Assembly (NCBI GenBank): GCA_024693135.1
Contig: JAILLN010000013.1
Coordinates: 62,001-126,000, forward strand
Direction of reading: 5' to 3'
Origin: Lachnospiraceae bacterium
GTDB taxonomy: Bacteria; Bacillota; Clostridia; Lachnospirales; Lachnospiraceae
Length of the DNA stretch: 64,000 nucleotides
In this document: positions 45,960 through 53,981 of the stretch, piece after piece
Numbering within the stretch: position 1 is the first letter of the stretch
Layout: each line of letters begins with the position of its first letter
The notes under the pieces: model-generated
Database searches by the model: none
What the model saw: the letters and a program-made list of their open reading frames with translations, nothing else
What the model was told of the DNA's origin: nothing
Program-made: the position numbers and the translations under genes

Positions 45960-45993
45960 AAAACCCGAAAGCCTATGCAGACCTCCGGGTTTA
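45960..45993 (-). terminator. Terminator after tRNA-Val
   Basis: On the minus strand AAACCCG pairs with CGGGTTT around an 18-base loop, followed by TTTG. It ends the tRNA transcript just before mscL. Confidence 0.6.
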
Positions 45994-46002
45994 ATCATGC
46001 CG

Positions 46003-46075
46003 TGGGACCGTGCGGGCTCGAACCGCAGACCTCCTGCACGTCAAGCAGACGCTCTCCCAGCTGAGCTACGACCCC
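46003..46075 (-). tRNA. tRNA-Val (anticodon GAC)
   Basis: A 73-base tRNA folds cleanly: acceptor GGGGTCG/CGGTCCC with two G-U pairs, D-arm GCTC/GAGC, anticodon arm TCTGC-TTGACGT-GCAGG with anticodon GAC, T-arm TGCGG-TTCGAGC-CCGCA, discriminator A. It reads GUC and GUU valine codons. CCA is not encoded. It is preceded by a strong promoter and followed by a terminator. Confidence 0.95.
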
Positions 46076-46089
46076 GTCCAAACATCACT

Positions 46090-46118
46090 ATTATAATGAA
46101 CTAACGGCAAAATATCAA
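46090..46118 (-). promoter_or_regulatory. tRNA-Val promoter overlapping the carB stop codon
   Basis: On the minus strand TTGATA (46113-46118) and TATAAT (46090-46095) are exactly 17 bases apart. The -35 contains the carB TGA (46115-46117). The start site would be about 8 bases before the mature tRNA 5' end. Confidence 0.8.
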
Positions 46119-49100
46119 CCTTTATTTTTTATGCCTCTGTGCCACTCCTGTAGGGAGCGGATCTCCTGGCTTTCATGCTCCTTGATATAACGGATCCCCT
46201 CCGCTGCCGCATGAGCCGCGGCAATAGTCGTAATATAGGTGATCTTGTGCTTGACCGCCGTCTTTCTCAGATAGCTGTCGTCATGGCTGCTCTCCTTGCC
46301 CACGGGAGAATTCACGATGAGCTGTATCTTTCCGTTGGTCATCAGATCCACGATATTAGGCCTTCCCTCATAGATCTTATTCACATGCTCCACCGGGATG
46401 CCCGCATTCCGGATCAGCTCACAGGTCCTCCCCGTGGCCACGATATTGAAGCCGATCTCATGAAATTCCCTTGCCACATCCACGATTTCCGGCTTATCCT
46501 GGGTATTTACGCTCATCAGCACCGTACCCTGCAGAGGAAGGTCCGCCTTAGCCGCTTCCTGGGCTTTATAAAAGGCCTCGCCGGTGCTTTCCGCTATCCC
46601 CAGAACCTCTCCGGTAGACCGCATCTCCGGTCCCAGTACCGGGTCTACCTCCTGGAACATATTAAAGGGGAACACGGCTTCCTTGACTCCATAATACGGG
46701 ATTTCCCGCTCTGAAAGGACCTCCACGGGAGATGCTGCGCCGGTCAGCTCGGATGTTATGATCTCCGTAGCAAGCGGCACCATCCGGATCCCGCATACCT
46801 TTGATACCAGCGGAACGGTACGGGACGCCCTGGGATTTGCTTCCAGCACAAAGACCCTGCCGTCCTCAATGGCATACTGCATATTCATCAATCCCACCAC
46901 ATGCATCTCTTCCGCGATTTTCCTGGTATACTCCTGGATCGTCTTCAGGTTTTCCTCCGGTATATGCTTGGAGGGGATAATACAGGCGGAATCACCGGAA
47001 TGGATCCCTGCCAGCTCGATATGCTCCATGACGGCGGGCACATAGGCATGCGTCCCGTCGCTGATGGCATCTGCCTCACATTCCATCGCATGGTGAAGGA
47101 AACGGTCGATGAGGATCGGGCGGTCCGGAGTGACCCCGACAGCCGCGCTCATATAGTCTTCCATGCTCTCATCGTCATAGACGACCTCCATGCCTCTTCC
47201 GCCCAGCACATAAGAAGGCCGGACCATGACGGGATATCCGATCTTCGATGCGATGCCCACAGCCTCTTCCACCGTGGTCGCCATCCCGGATTCCGGCATG
47301 GGGATCCCAAGCTTATCCATGATCTGCCGGAACTGATCCCGGTCCTCCGCGAGATCGATAACCGCCGGAGATGTACCCAGGATCTTTACCCCGTTTTCTT
47401 CCAGCTCGGAAGCCAGGTTCAGCGGGGTCTGCCCCCCAAATTGCGCGATGACGCCCACCGGCTTTTCCTTCCGATAGATGCTCAGCACATCCTCCAGGGT
47501 AAGGGGCTCAAAATACAGCTTATCCGAAGTATCATAGTCCGTAGAGACCGTCTCCGGATTGCAGTTTACGATGATGGTTTCAAAACCAAGCTTCCTGAGG
47601 GACTGAGCAGCATGGACGCAGCAATAGTCAAACTCGATGCCCTGTCCGATGCGGTTGGGGCCTCCTCCCAGGATCATGATCTTATCCCTGCCCTCACTGA
47701 CCCGGTCATTATCCTTTGCGCAGTAGGTCGAATAATAGTATGAACTGTCTTCCGTACCGCTGACATGCACGCTGTCCCAGGCCTCCTTCACATCTAGGGC
47801 CTCCCGCTTCATGCGGATATCCTTTTCCGGGATCTCCAGGATCTCGCTCAGATATTTGTCCGAGAATCCATCCTTCTTTGCCTGGATCAGATCCTCATCG
47901 GAAGGAAGCTTGCCCACGGACTTCAGCAGCTTCTCCTCTTCCTCCACCAGCTCCTTCATCTGCTGGATAAAGTATTCCTTGACATGGGTGAGCTCATGGA
48001 TCTCCTCTACCGTAGCGCCCTTCCTTAGGGCCTCATACATCACAAAATGCCTTTCGCTGGAGGGCGTGATGAGCTTCTTCATCAGATCCTCTTTCTCCAT
48101 CAGGTCATAATGATTGACATGGCCCAGGCCGTAACGCCCCTTTTCCAGGGAACGTATGGCCTTTTGGAAAGCCTCCTTATAATTCTTGCCGATGCTCATG
48201 ACCTCGCCTACGGCCCGCATCTGCGTGCCGAGCTTGTCTTCCACGCCCTTGAACTTCTCAAATGCCCAGCGGGCGAATTTGACCACCACATAATCCCCCT
48301 CCGGCTTATAGCGGTCCAATGTGCCGTATTTCCCACAGGGAAGCTCTTTTAAGGTCAGCCCGCAGGCAAGCTTGGCCGATACCAGCGCGATGGGAAAACC
48401 CGTGGCCTTCGAGGCCAGCGCCGAAGACCGGGACGTCCTGGGATTGATCTCTATGACGATGATCCGGTCACTCTTCGGATCATGGGCAAACTGGACATTC
48501 GTCCCGCCTATGACCCCGATATGCTCCACGATACGGTATGCCTGCTCCTGAAGCCTCTTCTGCACATCCTCCGAAATCGTCAGCATCGGCGCCGTGCAGA
48601 AGGAATCGCCGGTATGCACTCCCATGGGATCCACATTTTCGATGAAGCAGACCGTGATCATGTTATTGTCCTGATCCCGCACCACTTCCAATTCCAGCTC
48701 TTCCCAGCCGGAAACACACTCTTCCACCAGGACCTGATGGACCAGGGAAGCCTGCAGCCCCCGGTCGCAGACCGTCTTCAGCTCCTCCCGGTTGTAGACC
48801 AGTCCTCCTCCCGTACCCCCCATGGTATAGGCCGGACGCAATACCACCGGATAACCCAGCTCCTCGGCGATCTTAAGGGCTTCCTCCACGCTGTAAGCCA
48901 CTTCGCTCCGTGCCATTTCGATCCCCAGGCTTTCCATGGTCTTCTTGAATTCGACCCGGTCCTCGCCCCGCTCGATGGCATCTGCCTGGACGCCGATGAC
49001 CTTCACGCCATACCGGTCCAGGATCCCCTCCTTAAAGAGCTCGGCACATAAATTAAGGCCGGATTGCCCTCCCAGGTTTGGCAGCAGCGCATCAGGCCTT

Positions 49101-49342
49101 TCCTTCTTGATGATCTGTTCTATCCTTTTTGCATTTAAGGGTTCGATATACGTTACGTCGGCCATCTCCGGATCCGTCATGATCGTGGCCGGATTCGAAT
49201 TGACCAATACGATCTCATATCCCAGGCTCCGCAAAGCTTTACACGCCTGGGTTCCGGAATAATCAAACTCACATGCCTGACCTATGACGATCGGACCGGA
49301 TCCGATGATCAGTACCTTATGAATATCTGTTCTCTTTGGCAT
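46115..49342 (-). CDS. carB: Carbamoyl-phosphate synthase, large subunit
   Basis: Makes carbamoyl phosphate from bicarbonate, ammonia (from the CarA glutaminase) and two ATP, feeding arginine and pyrimidine synthesis. The 1075-residue protein has the usual duplicated ATP-grasp halves: first start IGSGPIVIGQACEFDYSG (13-30) with YTMGGTGGG, second start LGGGPNRIGQGIEFDYCC (near 563) with YVLGGRGMEVV, and a C-terminal allosteric MGS-like domain (QGTVLMSVNTQDKPEI near 930). It is complete. No carA lies next to it in the window, and no argF or pyr gene is adjacent. AGGAGG precedes the ATG. Confidence 0.97.
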   Translation of the reverse strand: MPKRTDIHKVLIIGSGPIVIGQACEFDYSGTQACKALRSLGYEIVLVNSNPATIMTDPEMADVTYIEPLNAKRIEQIIKKERPDALLPNLGGQSGLNLCAELFKEGILDRYGVKVIGVQADAIERGEDRVEFKKTMESLGIEMARSEVAYSVEEALKIAEELGYPVVLRPAYTMGGTGGGLVYNREELKTVCDRGLQASLVHQVLVEECVSGWEELELEVVRDQDNNMITVCFIENVDPMGVHTGDSFCTAPMLTISEDVQKRLQEQAYRIVEHIGVIGGTNVQFAHDPKSDRIIVIEINPRTSRSSALASKATGFPIALVSAKLACGLTLKELPCGKYGTLDRYKPEGDYVVVKFARWAFEKFKGVEDKLGTQMRAVGEVMSIGKNYKEAFQKAIRSLEKGRYGLGHVNHYDLMEKEDLMKKLITPSSERHFVMYEALRKGATVEEIHELTHVKEYFIQQMKELVEEEEKLLKSVGKLPSDEDLIQAKKDGFSDKYLSEILEIPEKDIRMKREALDVKEAWDSVHVSGTEDSSYYYSTYCAKDNDRVSEGRDKIMILGGGPNRIGQGIEFDYCCVHAAQSLRKLGFETIIVNCNPETVSTDYDTSDKLYFEPLTLEDVLSIYRKEKPVGVIAQFGGQTPLNLASELEENGVKILGTSPAVIDLAEDRDQFRQIMDKLGIPMPESGMATTVEEAVGIASKIGYPVMVRPSYVLGGRGMEVVYDDESMEDYMSAAVGVTPDRPILIDRFLHHAMECEADAISDGTHAYVPAVMEHIELAGIHSGDSACIIPSKHIPEENLKTIQEYTRKIAEEMHVVGLMNMQYAIEDGRVFVLEANPRASRTVPLVSKVCGIRMVPLATEIITSELTGAASPVEVLSEREIPYYGVKEAVFPFNMFQEVDPVLGPEMRSTGEVLGIAESTGEAFYKAQEAAKADLPLQGTVLMSVNTQDKPEIVDVAREFHEIGFNIVATGRTCELIRNAGIPVEHVNKIYEGRPNIVDLMTNGKIQLIVNSPVGKESSHDDSYLRKTAVKHKITYITTIAAAHAAAEGIRYIKEHESQEIRSLQEWHRGIKNKG

Positions 49343-49516
49343 GAAGACCTCCTGACTGAACTCTTTTCATTTTTCCGCAGAATATGATACCATACCATCC
49401 ATGGTTTTTGCCACCCTCACCTAAAATTCCTTCCCAGAAGCAGCCTCCAGTATCCCCGTTCTTCCCGAATACAATCCTCATTGTCTTCCATGAAAGAATC
49501 CTTTTTCCTGCCCGGG

Positions 49517-49546
49517 ATTTTACTCCCCTCCGTGAAGCTTTGTCAA
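49517..49546 (-). promoter_or_regulatory. carB promoter
   Basis: On the minus strand TTGACA (49541-49546) and TAAAAT (49517-49522) have an 18-base spacer. The start site lies about 165 bases before carB. In the leader I see no terminator or PyrR-type structure. The rest of the 49343-49639 gap holds an AAGCCGG/CCGGCTT hairpin at about 49549-49573 without a T-run, possibly the end of the upstream gene. Confidence 0.6.
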
Positions 49547-49639
49547 TCAAGCCGGGACCAGCAGATCCGGCTTCATCGTTACGATTCCCAGCCGCCCTTC
49601 CCGGTCCAAAAAGCCACGCCGGATGAACTGTTTTGGGGG

Positions 49640-51352
49640 CTAATTGTGTCCTGCACTAAACTGCCATATCTCCACTCCGCCGATGGATTCTCTTTTTACA
49701 ACCTCGATCTCCGGATCGTAATGCGCTCTGAGATACCGCAGGACGACCCCGGCTCCCTCCTCGTCCGAGGCAAGCCTCACATCCCCATGTTCAGCCAAGG
49801 CTCTTATGGGATTCGGGATCCCGGCAGAAGCCAGCTTTTCCACCACGGGAGGCGATCCCGTATCCCAATCCCCCAGGGAAGAAAAACGGCTGAAATACCC
49901 TTCGTATGACCGGTCAATATCATAAATGTTTTTTGCCCATTCGCCGGCCATGAAGATATATCCGTCCCCCAGATAAAAAACACTGTCATCCTTTATTTCA
50001 GAGAAAAACTCATAATGCGTCCCTTCCCTGCCCGCTATGCTGTATTGCTTTTCCGTTGAAAAAACGTTAAAGAGCCGGTAGGCGTCCCTGAGCACAAGCA
50101 GGGCGGCAAAAATGAGCAGGATCATGTTTAATTTTCTTCGATCCCACTTCATCCCGTAAAGCAGGACAAAGGTACCGGACAGCAGCAGCACGGCCGCAAG
50201 CCAGATGCCGTATTCCACCCTCCATACCATCCTTGCGATCCTGGCAAGACAGTAGTACTCTCCCAGGATCCCCAATGCCGTACCAAGGCTTAAAAGCTTA
50301 AAAATAACATTTTGGGAAAAGATCAGGACGGCCAATAAGATCCCCCAAAAGATCATACAGATCCGGAACATGAGGGTCCGGTGAGCCACCTGGCCCAATA
50401 CCTCCCCTGCAAGGAATGCGCTCGTCTTATGGGCTGATTCCCCGCTCCGGATGGTTTTGGAGATCGCTCTCAGCCGGTCTGTCGTAAAAAAATCCGGATC
50501 ATCAAACAGGCTTCTTTTGAGCATATCGATATCTTCCCTGCATACCCCGATCTCTGAAAGCTCTCCCTCATGCTTTTCCCCCATCTCCTCGATGGTGCCA
50601 TAATCCAGCACCGAAGCCCTTGCCAGGGTATAGGCGCGGAATTCCTTCCATCCGTCCTGTCCATAGGCGTATTTCTGGATCCCGGACATGGAAAGGTAGA
50701 TTAAAAAAAGCCCGGCCGCGACGATCAGCGTCCTAAGGACGGTTTTCCTGATCCCATCTCCAGCAGCCAGCTGAAAGCCTGCCACAAAAAGCATCCCGAA
50801 GGGCAGCACCATGGCAAAGCAGCTGTCCCTGATCCCTATGGAAAGGAAGCAGTAAAGAAGGGCAAGCAGCAGGTATCTTCTTTTTCCATTTTTCAAAAAA
50901 CAAAGAAGAAAGATAAAAAGCAGGATGGCATAAAATGAGGCGTTTTTTGTCCATTGGATGGAATTATAGAATTGTTCCCCCAGAAGCCAGTTGATCAGGA
51001 ACGCCGTGATCACTGCACCGGAAAGAGGCACATCCCTTCCTCCGGAAAGGACTATGCAAAGCGCCGTGATCCCAAGAAGGCTTGAAAGCAGGAATACCCA
51101 TAGATACCAGTTGACCCCGGGGATCAGATGATAAAGGATTTTTAAGAAATATCCATAGAGGATATTGCAGAAGATCAGATATTGGCTGTCTGCAGAATAT
51201 GCCCCGGCCGCGATCAGATTCATATGCATGTCGTCATTGATCTCATAGTGAGTATAGCCGAGGATCAGCCTTATGATGAAGCATGCCAGGCAGATCCCAG
51301 CGATCACCAGTTCAGATCTGTATTTGCAACACTGCTTAATAAAGCCTTTCAT
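49640..51352 (-). CDS. Polytopic membrane protein, possibly GT-C-like
   Basis: A 570-residue protein with about ten to twelve membrane helices in the first 400 residues and a soluble C-terminal domain of about 130 residues (YSIAGREGTHYEFF to the end). The first loop carries HYEINDDMHMN (near 35), an acidic motif in the position of the catalytic aspartate of GT-C glycosyltransferases, which use lipid-linked sugars outside the membrane. I do not recognise a named family, so the GT-C idea rests on topology and this motif. It lies 1.5 kb from the polysaccharide operon but is in a different transcription unit. The start is an ATG in MKGFIKQCCK. Confidence 0.7.
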   Translation of the reverse strand: MKGFIKQCCKYRSELVIAGICLACFIIRLILGYTHYEINDDMHMNLIAAGAYSADSQYLIFCNILYGYFLKILYHLIPGVNWYLWVFLLSSLLGITALCIVLSGGRDVPLSGAVITAFLINWLLGEQFYNSIQWTKNASFYAILLFIFLLCFLKNGKRRYLLLALLYCFLSIGIRDSCFAMVLPFGMLFVAGFQLAAGDGIRKTVLRTLIVAAGLFLIYLSMSGIQKYAYGQDGWKEFRAYTLARASVLDYGTIEEMGEKHEGELSEIGVCREDIDMLKRSLFDDPDFFTTDRLRAISKTIRSGESAHKTSAFLAGEVLGQVAHRTLMFRICMIFWGILLAVLIFSQNVIFKLLSLGTALGILGEYYCLARIARMVWRVEYGIWLAAVLLLSGTFVLLYGMKWDRRKLNMILLIFAALLVLRDAYRLFNVFSTEKQYSIAGREGTHYEFFSEIKDDSVFYLGDGYIFMAGEWAKNIYDIDRSYEGYFSRFSSLGDWDTGSPPVVEKLASAGIPNPIRALAEHGDVRLASDEEGAGVVLRYLRAHYDPEIEVVKRESIGGVEIWQFSAGHN

Positions 51353-51424
51353 CTGCTGCCTTCTGCCTTTCCCGAGCGTTCCACAAGATTATAAGCCTGT
51401 CCCCCGTCTCTATGCAAATTTCAA

Positions 51425-51454
51425 TTTACTCACAGGTTTATTTTGTGTTATGAT
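51425..51454 (+). promoter_or_regulatory. Candidate promoter of the PPIase lipoprotein gene
   Basis: TTTACT (51425-51430) and TATGAT (51449-51454) are 18 bases apart. The leader would be about 30 bases, with AAAGGAG at 51480-51486. Confidence 0.5.
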
Positions 51455-51491
51455 TGGGCGGATGCATGAAAAATCATTGAAAGGAGTAAAT

Positions 51492-52097
51492 ATGAAGAAA
51501 ACGACAAAGACCGCCATGCTTCTCGCAGCCACCATGGCCACAGTCCTGCTTTCCGGCTGCGGTGCGAAGAAAGAGGAGGCAGCCCCGGCCAGTACAGAGG
51601 AAACGCCCTATGCCGTGATCACCGTCAAAAACTACGGCACCATAAAGGTAAAGCTGGATCCTTCGGAAGCTCCCCTGACTGTCCAGAATTTCATCAAACT
51701 GGCGGAGAGCGGTTTTTATGACGGACTCACTTTTCACCGGATCATGGATGGATTTATGATACAGGGAGGCGACCCTGACGGCAACGGCACCGGCGGAGCC
51801 GACACCAATATCAAAGGAGAATTTGCCTCAAACGGGGTAGATAACCACATATCCCATAAAAGAGGGGTCATCTCCATGGCAAGAAGCCAATTCCCGGACA
51901 GCGCCAGCTCCCAGTTTTTCATCGTACAGTCCGACAGCACCTTCCTGGACGGCGAATATGCAGGCTTCGGCTATGTTACGGAAGGCATCGAGGTCGTAGA
52001 CCAGATCTGTGCGGATGCCCAGCCCGTTGACGACAACGGCACCATTCCCGCGGATGCCCAGCCGGTGATGGAAAGCATAAAGATCACCTACGAATAA
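51492..52097 (+). CDS. Cyclophilin-type peptidyl-prolyl isomerase lipoprotein
   Basis: A 201-residue lipoprotein. The signal peptide MKKTTKTAMLLAATMATVLLSGC ends in the lipobox LLSGC, so Cys23 is the lipidated residue. A cyclophilin domain follows (about 38-200): FHRIMDGFMIQGGDPDGNGTG (catalytic Arg and the MIQGGD signature), SMARSQFPDSASSQFFI and FGYVTEG. It catalyses proline isomerisation of secreted proteins outside the membrane. The ATG at 51492 follows AAAGGAG; a longer in-frame start upstream would bury the signal peptide and is rejected. A strong terminator follows. Confidence 0.95.
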   Translation: MKKTTKTAMLLAATMATVLLSGCGAKKEEAAPASTEETPYAVITVKNYGTIKVKLDPSEAPLTVQNFIKLAESGFYDGLTFHRIMDGFMIQGGDPDGNGTGGADTNIKGEFASNGVDNHISHKRGVISMARSQFPDSASSQFFIVQSDSTFLDGEYAGFGYVTEGIEVVDQICADAQPVDDNGTIPADAQPVMESIKITYE

Positions 52098-52116
52098 AAA
52101 AATCCTCTGGCGTGAA

Positions 52117-52152
52117 AAAAGCCTCTTTCAGCATCTGCCGAAAGAGGCTTTT
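52117..52152. terminator. Bidirectional terminator between PPIase and hpf
   Basis: AAAAGCCTCTTTC (52117-52129) and GAAAGAGGCTTTT (52140-52152) form a perfect 13-bp stem with a 10-base loop. The A and T runs let it work for both convergent genes. Confidence 0.9.
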
Positions 52153-52162
52153 CTTATCCTTC

Positions 52163-52690
52163 TCACTGCTCCGGTTCGATCAGGCCGTAGGTATTTCCCT
52201 TTCTCTTATAGACTACATTGACCTCATCCGTTTCCGCATTCTGGAATACATAGAAATTATGCCCAAGAAGCTCCATCTGCACACAGGCATCCTCCGGATA
52301 CATGGGCTTGATGCTGAAATGCTTGGAACGGACGATCTTCACCTCGTCCTCATCCTGGAAGTCCCGCTCCATGTACTCCTGCTTAAAGGAAGCCGCTCCC
52401 TGCTCCCTGTCGATGATCTTCGTCTTATACTTTTTCAGCTGCCTTTCGATGATCTCTTCCACCAGATCGATGGAAACATACATATCATTGCTGACCTGCT
52501 CCGAACGGATGATGCTTCCCTTCACGGGGATCGTCACCTCGATCTTATGCCTGTCCTTTTCCACGCTGAGGGTTACATGTACCTCGGTATCCTGTGCAAA
52601 GTATTTTTCCAGCTTTCCGATCTTCTCCTCAACCGCCTGTTTCAAGCCCGGCGTGACCTCAATATTTTTTCCTGTAATGACAAAGCGCAT
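52163..52690 (-). CDS. hpf: Ribosome hibernation promoting factor, long form
   Basis: A 175-residue long-form HPF. The N-terminal S30AE domain (MRFVITGKNIEVTPGLKQAVEEKIGKL, residues 1-27, onward to about 100) binds the ribosome decoding region; the C-terminal domain (KHFSIKPMYPEDACVQMELLGHNFYVFQN, about 118-175) dimerises and joins two 70S ribosomes into 100S particles in stationary phase. The ATG at 52690 is chosen because all family members start MxFxITGKN; the frame is open upstream. Confidence 0.96.
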   Translation of the reverse strand: MRFVITGKNIEVTPGLKQAVEEKIGKLEKYFAQDTEVHVTLSVEKDRHKIEVTIPVKGSIIRSEQVSNDMYVSIDLVEEIIERQLKKYKTKIIDREQGAASFKQEYMERDFQDEDEVKIVRSKHFSIKPMYPEDACVQMELLGHNFYVFQNAETDEVNVVYKRKGNTYGLIEPEQ

Positions 52691-52753
52691 ACTCTGACCG
52701 CCCCTTTCCGTCCCGTGCTTATCCCACACCATTCACGGACATTTGTAGAAAAC

Positions 52754-52782
52754 AGTATAACAAAGACAAGCCGATTTTGCAA
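52754..52782 (-). promoter_or_regulatory. hpf promoter
   Basis: On the minus strand TTGCAA (52777-52782) and TATACT (52754-52759) are 17 bases apart and the -10 is extended by TGT. The leader is about 55 bases. Confidence 0.65.
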
Positions 52783-52841
52783 TATCGGCAGAAACACCCG
52801 TCGGTTCCCGGCATATTTCCTTCAAGTTGAAAACGGACCGT

Positions 52842-53981
52842 TCAGGGTTCTGCCGGATCGGCCGCTATGCATCGGGAAGGATCCCCGGATCCAAAGCCTG
52901 ATGACTGGATAAAAAGAATGAAGGCAAAGAAAAAGTAGGAGTAGGGCGGAACCGTAAAAAAGTTTTCAAAGAAGGAAGCGGCAAGCATGGCAAAGACAGC
53001 GGCGATCCCGATATGCGCCACGCTTCCTTCCGCCCTTTCCAGGGAAAAAAGAGTCATGAGCAGCAGCGCCTCCACCAGGATAAAAACCAGGATCCCATGG
53101 ACCACCAGGATGTCAAAAAGCCCGTTATGCACTTCAAAGATCTCAAAGCTCTTTAAGACATAGGAAGAGCCGATGCCGGTCAGGGGATGCTTCAAAAAGG
53201 CCTCCCAGAGCTCCCTCCAGATATCCTGCCTTCCGGAAAGCACCTCCTTATAAAGGATCGTGGCATTAGCTCCTCCGTGAGCCAGGGCCACATACAGCCC
53301 CGTAAATGCAATGCTTCCCAGGGTCAGCAAAAGAATCAGCCCGCGGTATATCCACCTGTGCCTTAAGATCCGCTTCATCATAAGGAGGCTTAGCCCAAAG
53401 ACAAGGATCCCCGCAAGGGCACACCGGGAATGATAAAGGAGCGCATAAAAGAAGGCCGTCACCCACATCAACAGCTGGACCGGGGAAAGATAGGCATATT
53501 TCCCTTCCTTTTTCAAAAGCTCCAGGAAGGTCACGCTCATCACCATAAAGAGCAGGAAGGTCAGGCCGGCCATATTGAAATTATAATCCCAGCGTACGAA
53601 GGGATACCAGACCAGGGTAAGGATTCCCCCCAGAGCCGCTGTGCGCTTCATGGTCTTTTGGTCAAGCCGTACCTGATCCGATGCCAGGCAGATCAGCGCC
53701 AGGTCAGAGGGGATCAGCACCGCTCCCTTATTGGAGTGAAGCCAGATCAAATTCCCCATGGCCAAAATCCCTGTCCCTGCGACGAGGACTGCCTTCATCC
53801 GTTTATGCGCCCAGATCTCCTTCCCATGAGGCAGAAGGAGGAAGGACAGCACGAAAAAGACCACCAGGGACGCCAGGCGCCCTGCCAGGGCATAAAGCCT
53901 CTGATCCAAAAAGGATGTGAGCAGCAGATAGATGAAGGCTACCATAAAAACCTTGTTTTCAGCTTTTTGAACTGCTTCCAA
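52842..53981 (-). CDS. O-antigen ligase/polymerase-like membrane protein (Wzy-like), copy 2
   Basis: A 379-residue protein with about ten to twelve membrane helices, of the O-antigen ligase/polymerase (Wzy/WaaL) type. The large outer loop carries EVLSGRQDIWRELWEAFL and HPLTGIGSSYVLKSFEIF, then HNGLFDILVVHG. The same pattern occurs in the gene at 55335-56501, so the two are paralogs. Likely role: polymerising repeat units of the exported polysaccharide or transferring chains to an acceptor. The start used is TTG at 53981 (GGGAGG upstream); an ATG at 53945 is an alternative. It is the last gene of the operon and overlaps the flippase gene by 43 bases. Confidence 0.82.
   Translation of the reverse strand: MEAVQKAENKVFMVAFIYLLLTSFLDQRLYALAGRLASLVVFFVLSFLLLPHGKEIWAHKRMKAVLVAGTGILAMGNLIWLHSNKGAVLIPSDLALICLASDQVRLDQKTMKRTAALGGILTLVWYPFVRWDYNFNMAGLTFLLFMVMSVTFLELLKKEGKYAYLSPVQLLMWVTAFFYALLYHSRCALAGILVFGLSLLMMKRILRHRWIYRGLILLLTLGSIAFTGLYVALAHGGANATILYKEVLSGRQDIWRELWEAFLKHPLTGIGSSYVLKSFEIFEVHNGLFDILVVHGILVFILVEALLLMTLFSLERAEGSVAHIGIAAVFAMLAASFFENFFTVPPYSYFFFAFILFIQSSGFGSGDPSRCIAADPAEP

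Noticed and set aside
45977-46040. GGAGGTCTGC shared by tRNA-Val and its terminator
   Set aside because: A 10-base match over so short a distance is weak; it gives no credible recombination or regulatory structure.
49343-49516. PyrR-type attenuator in the carB leader
   Set aside because: No terminator with a T-run and no PyrR-binding consensus could be found in the leader.
49317-49550. Small open frame upstream of carB (77 codons)
   Set aside because: It overlaps the carB start and promoter, has no ribosome-binding site and its sequence is unlike a folded protein.
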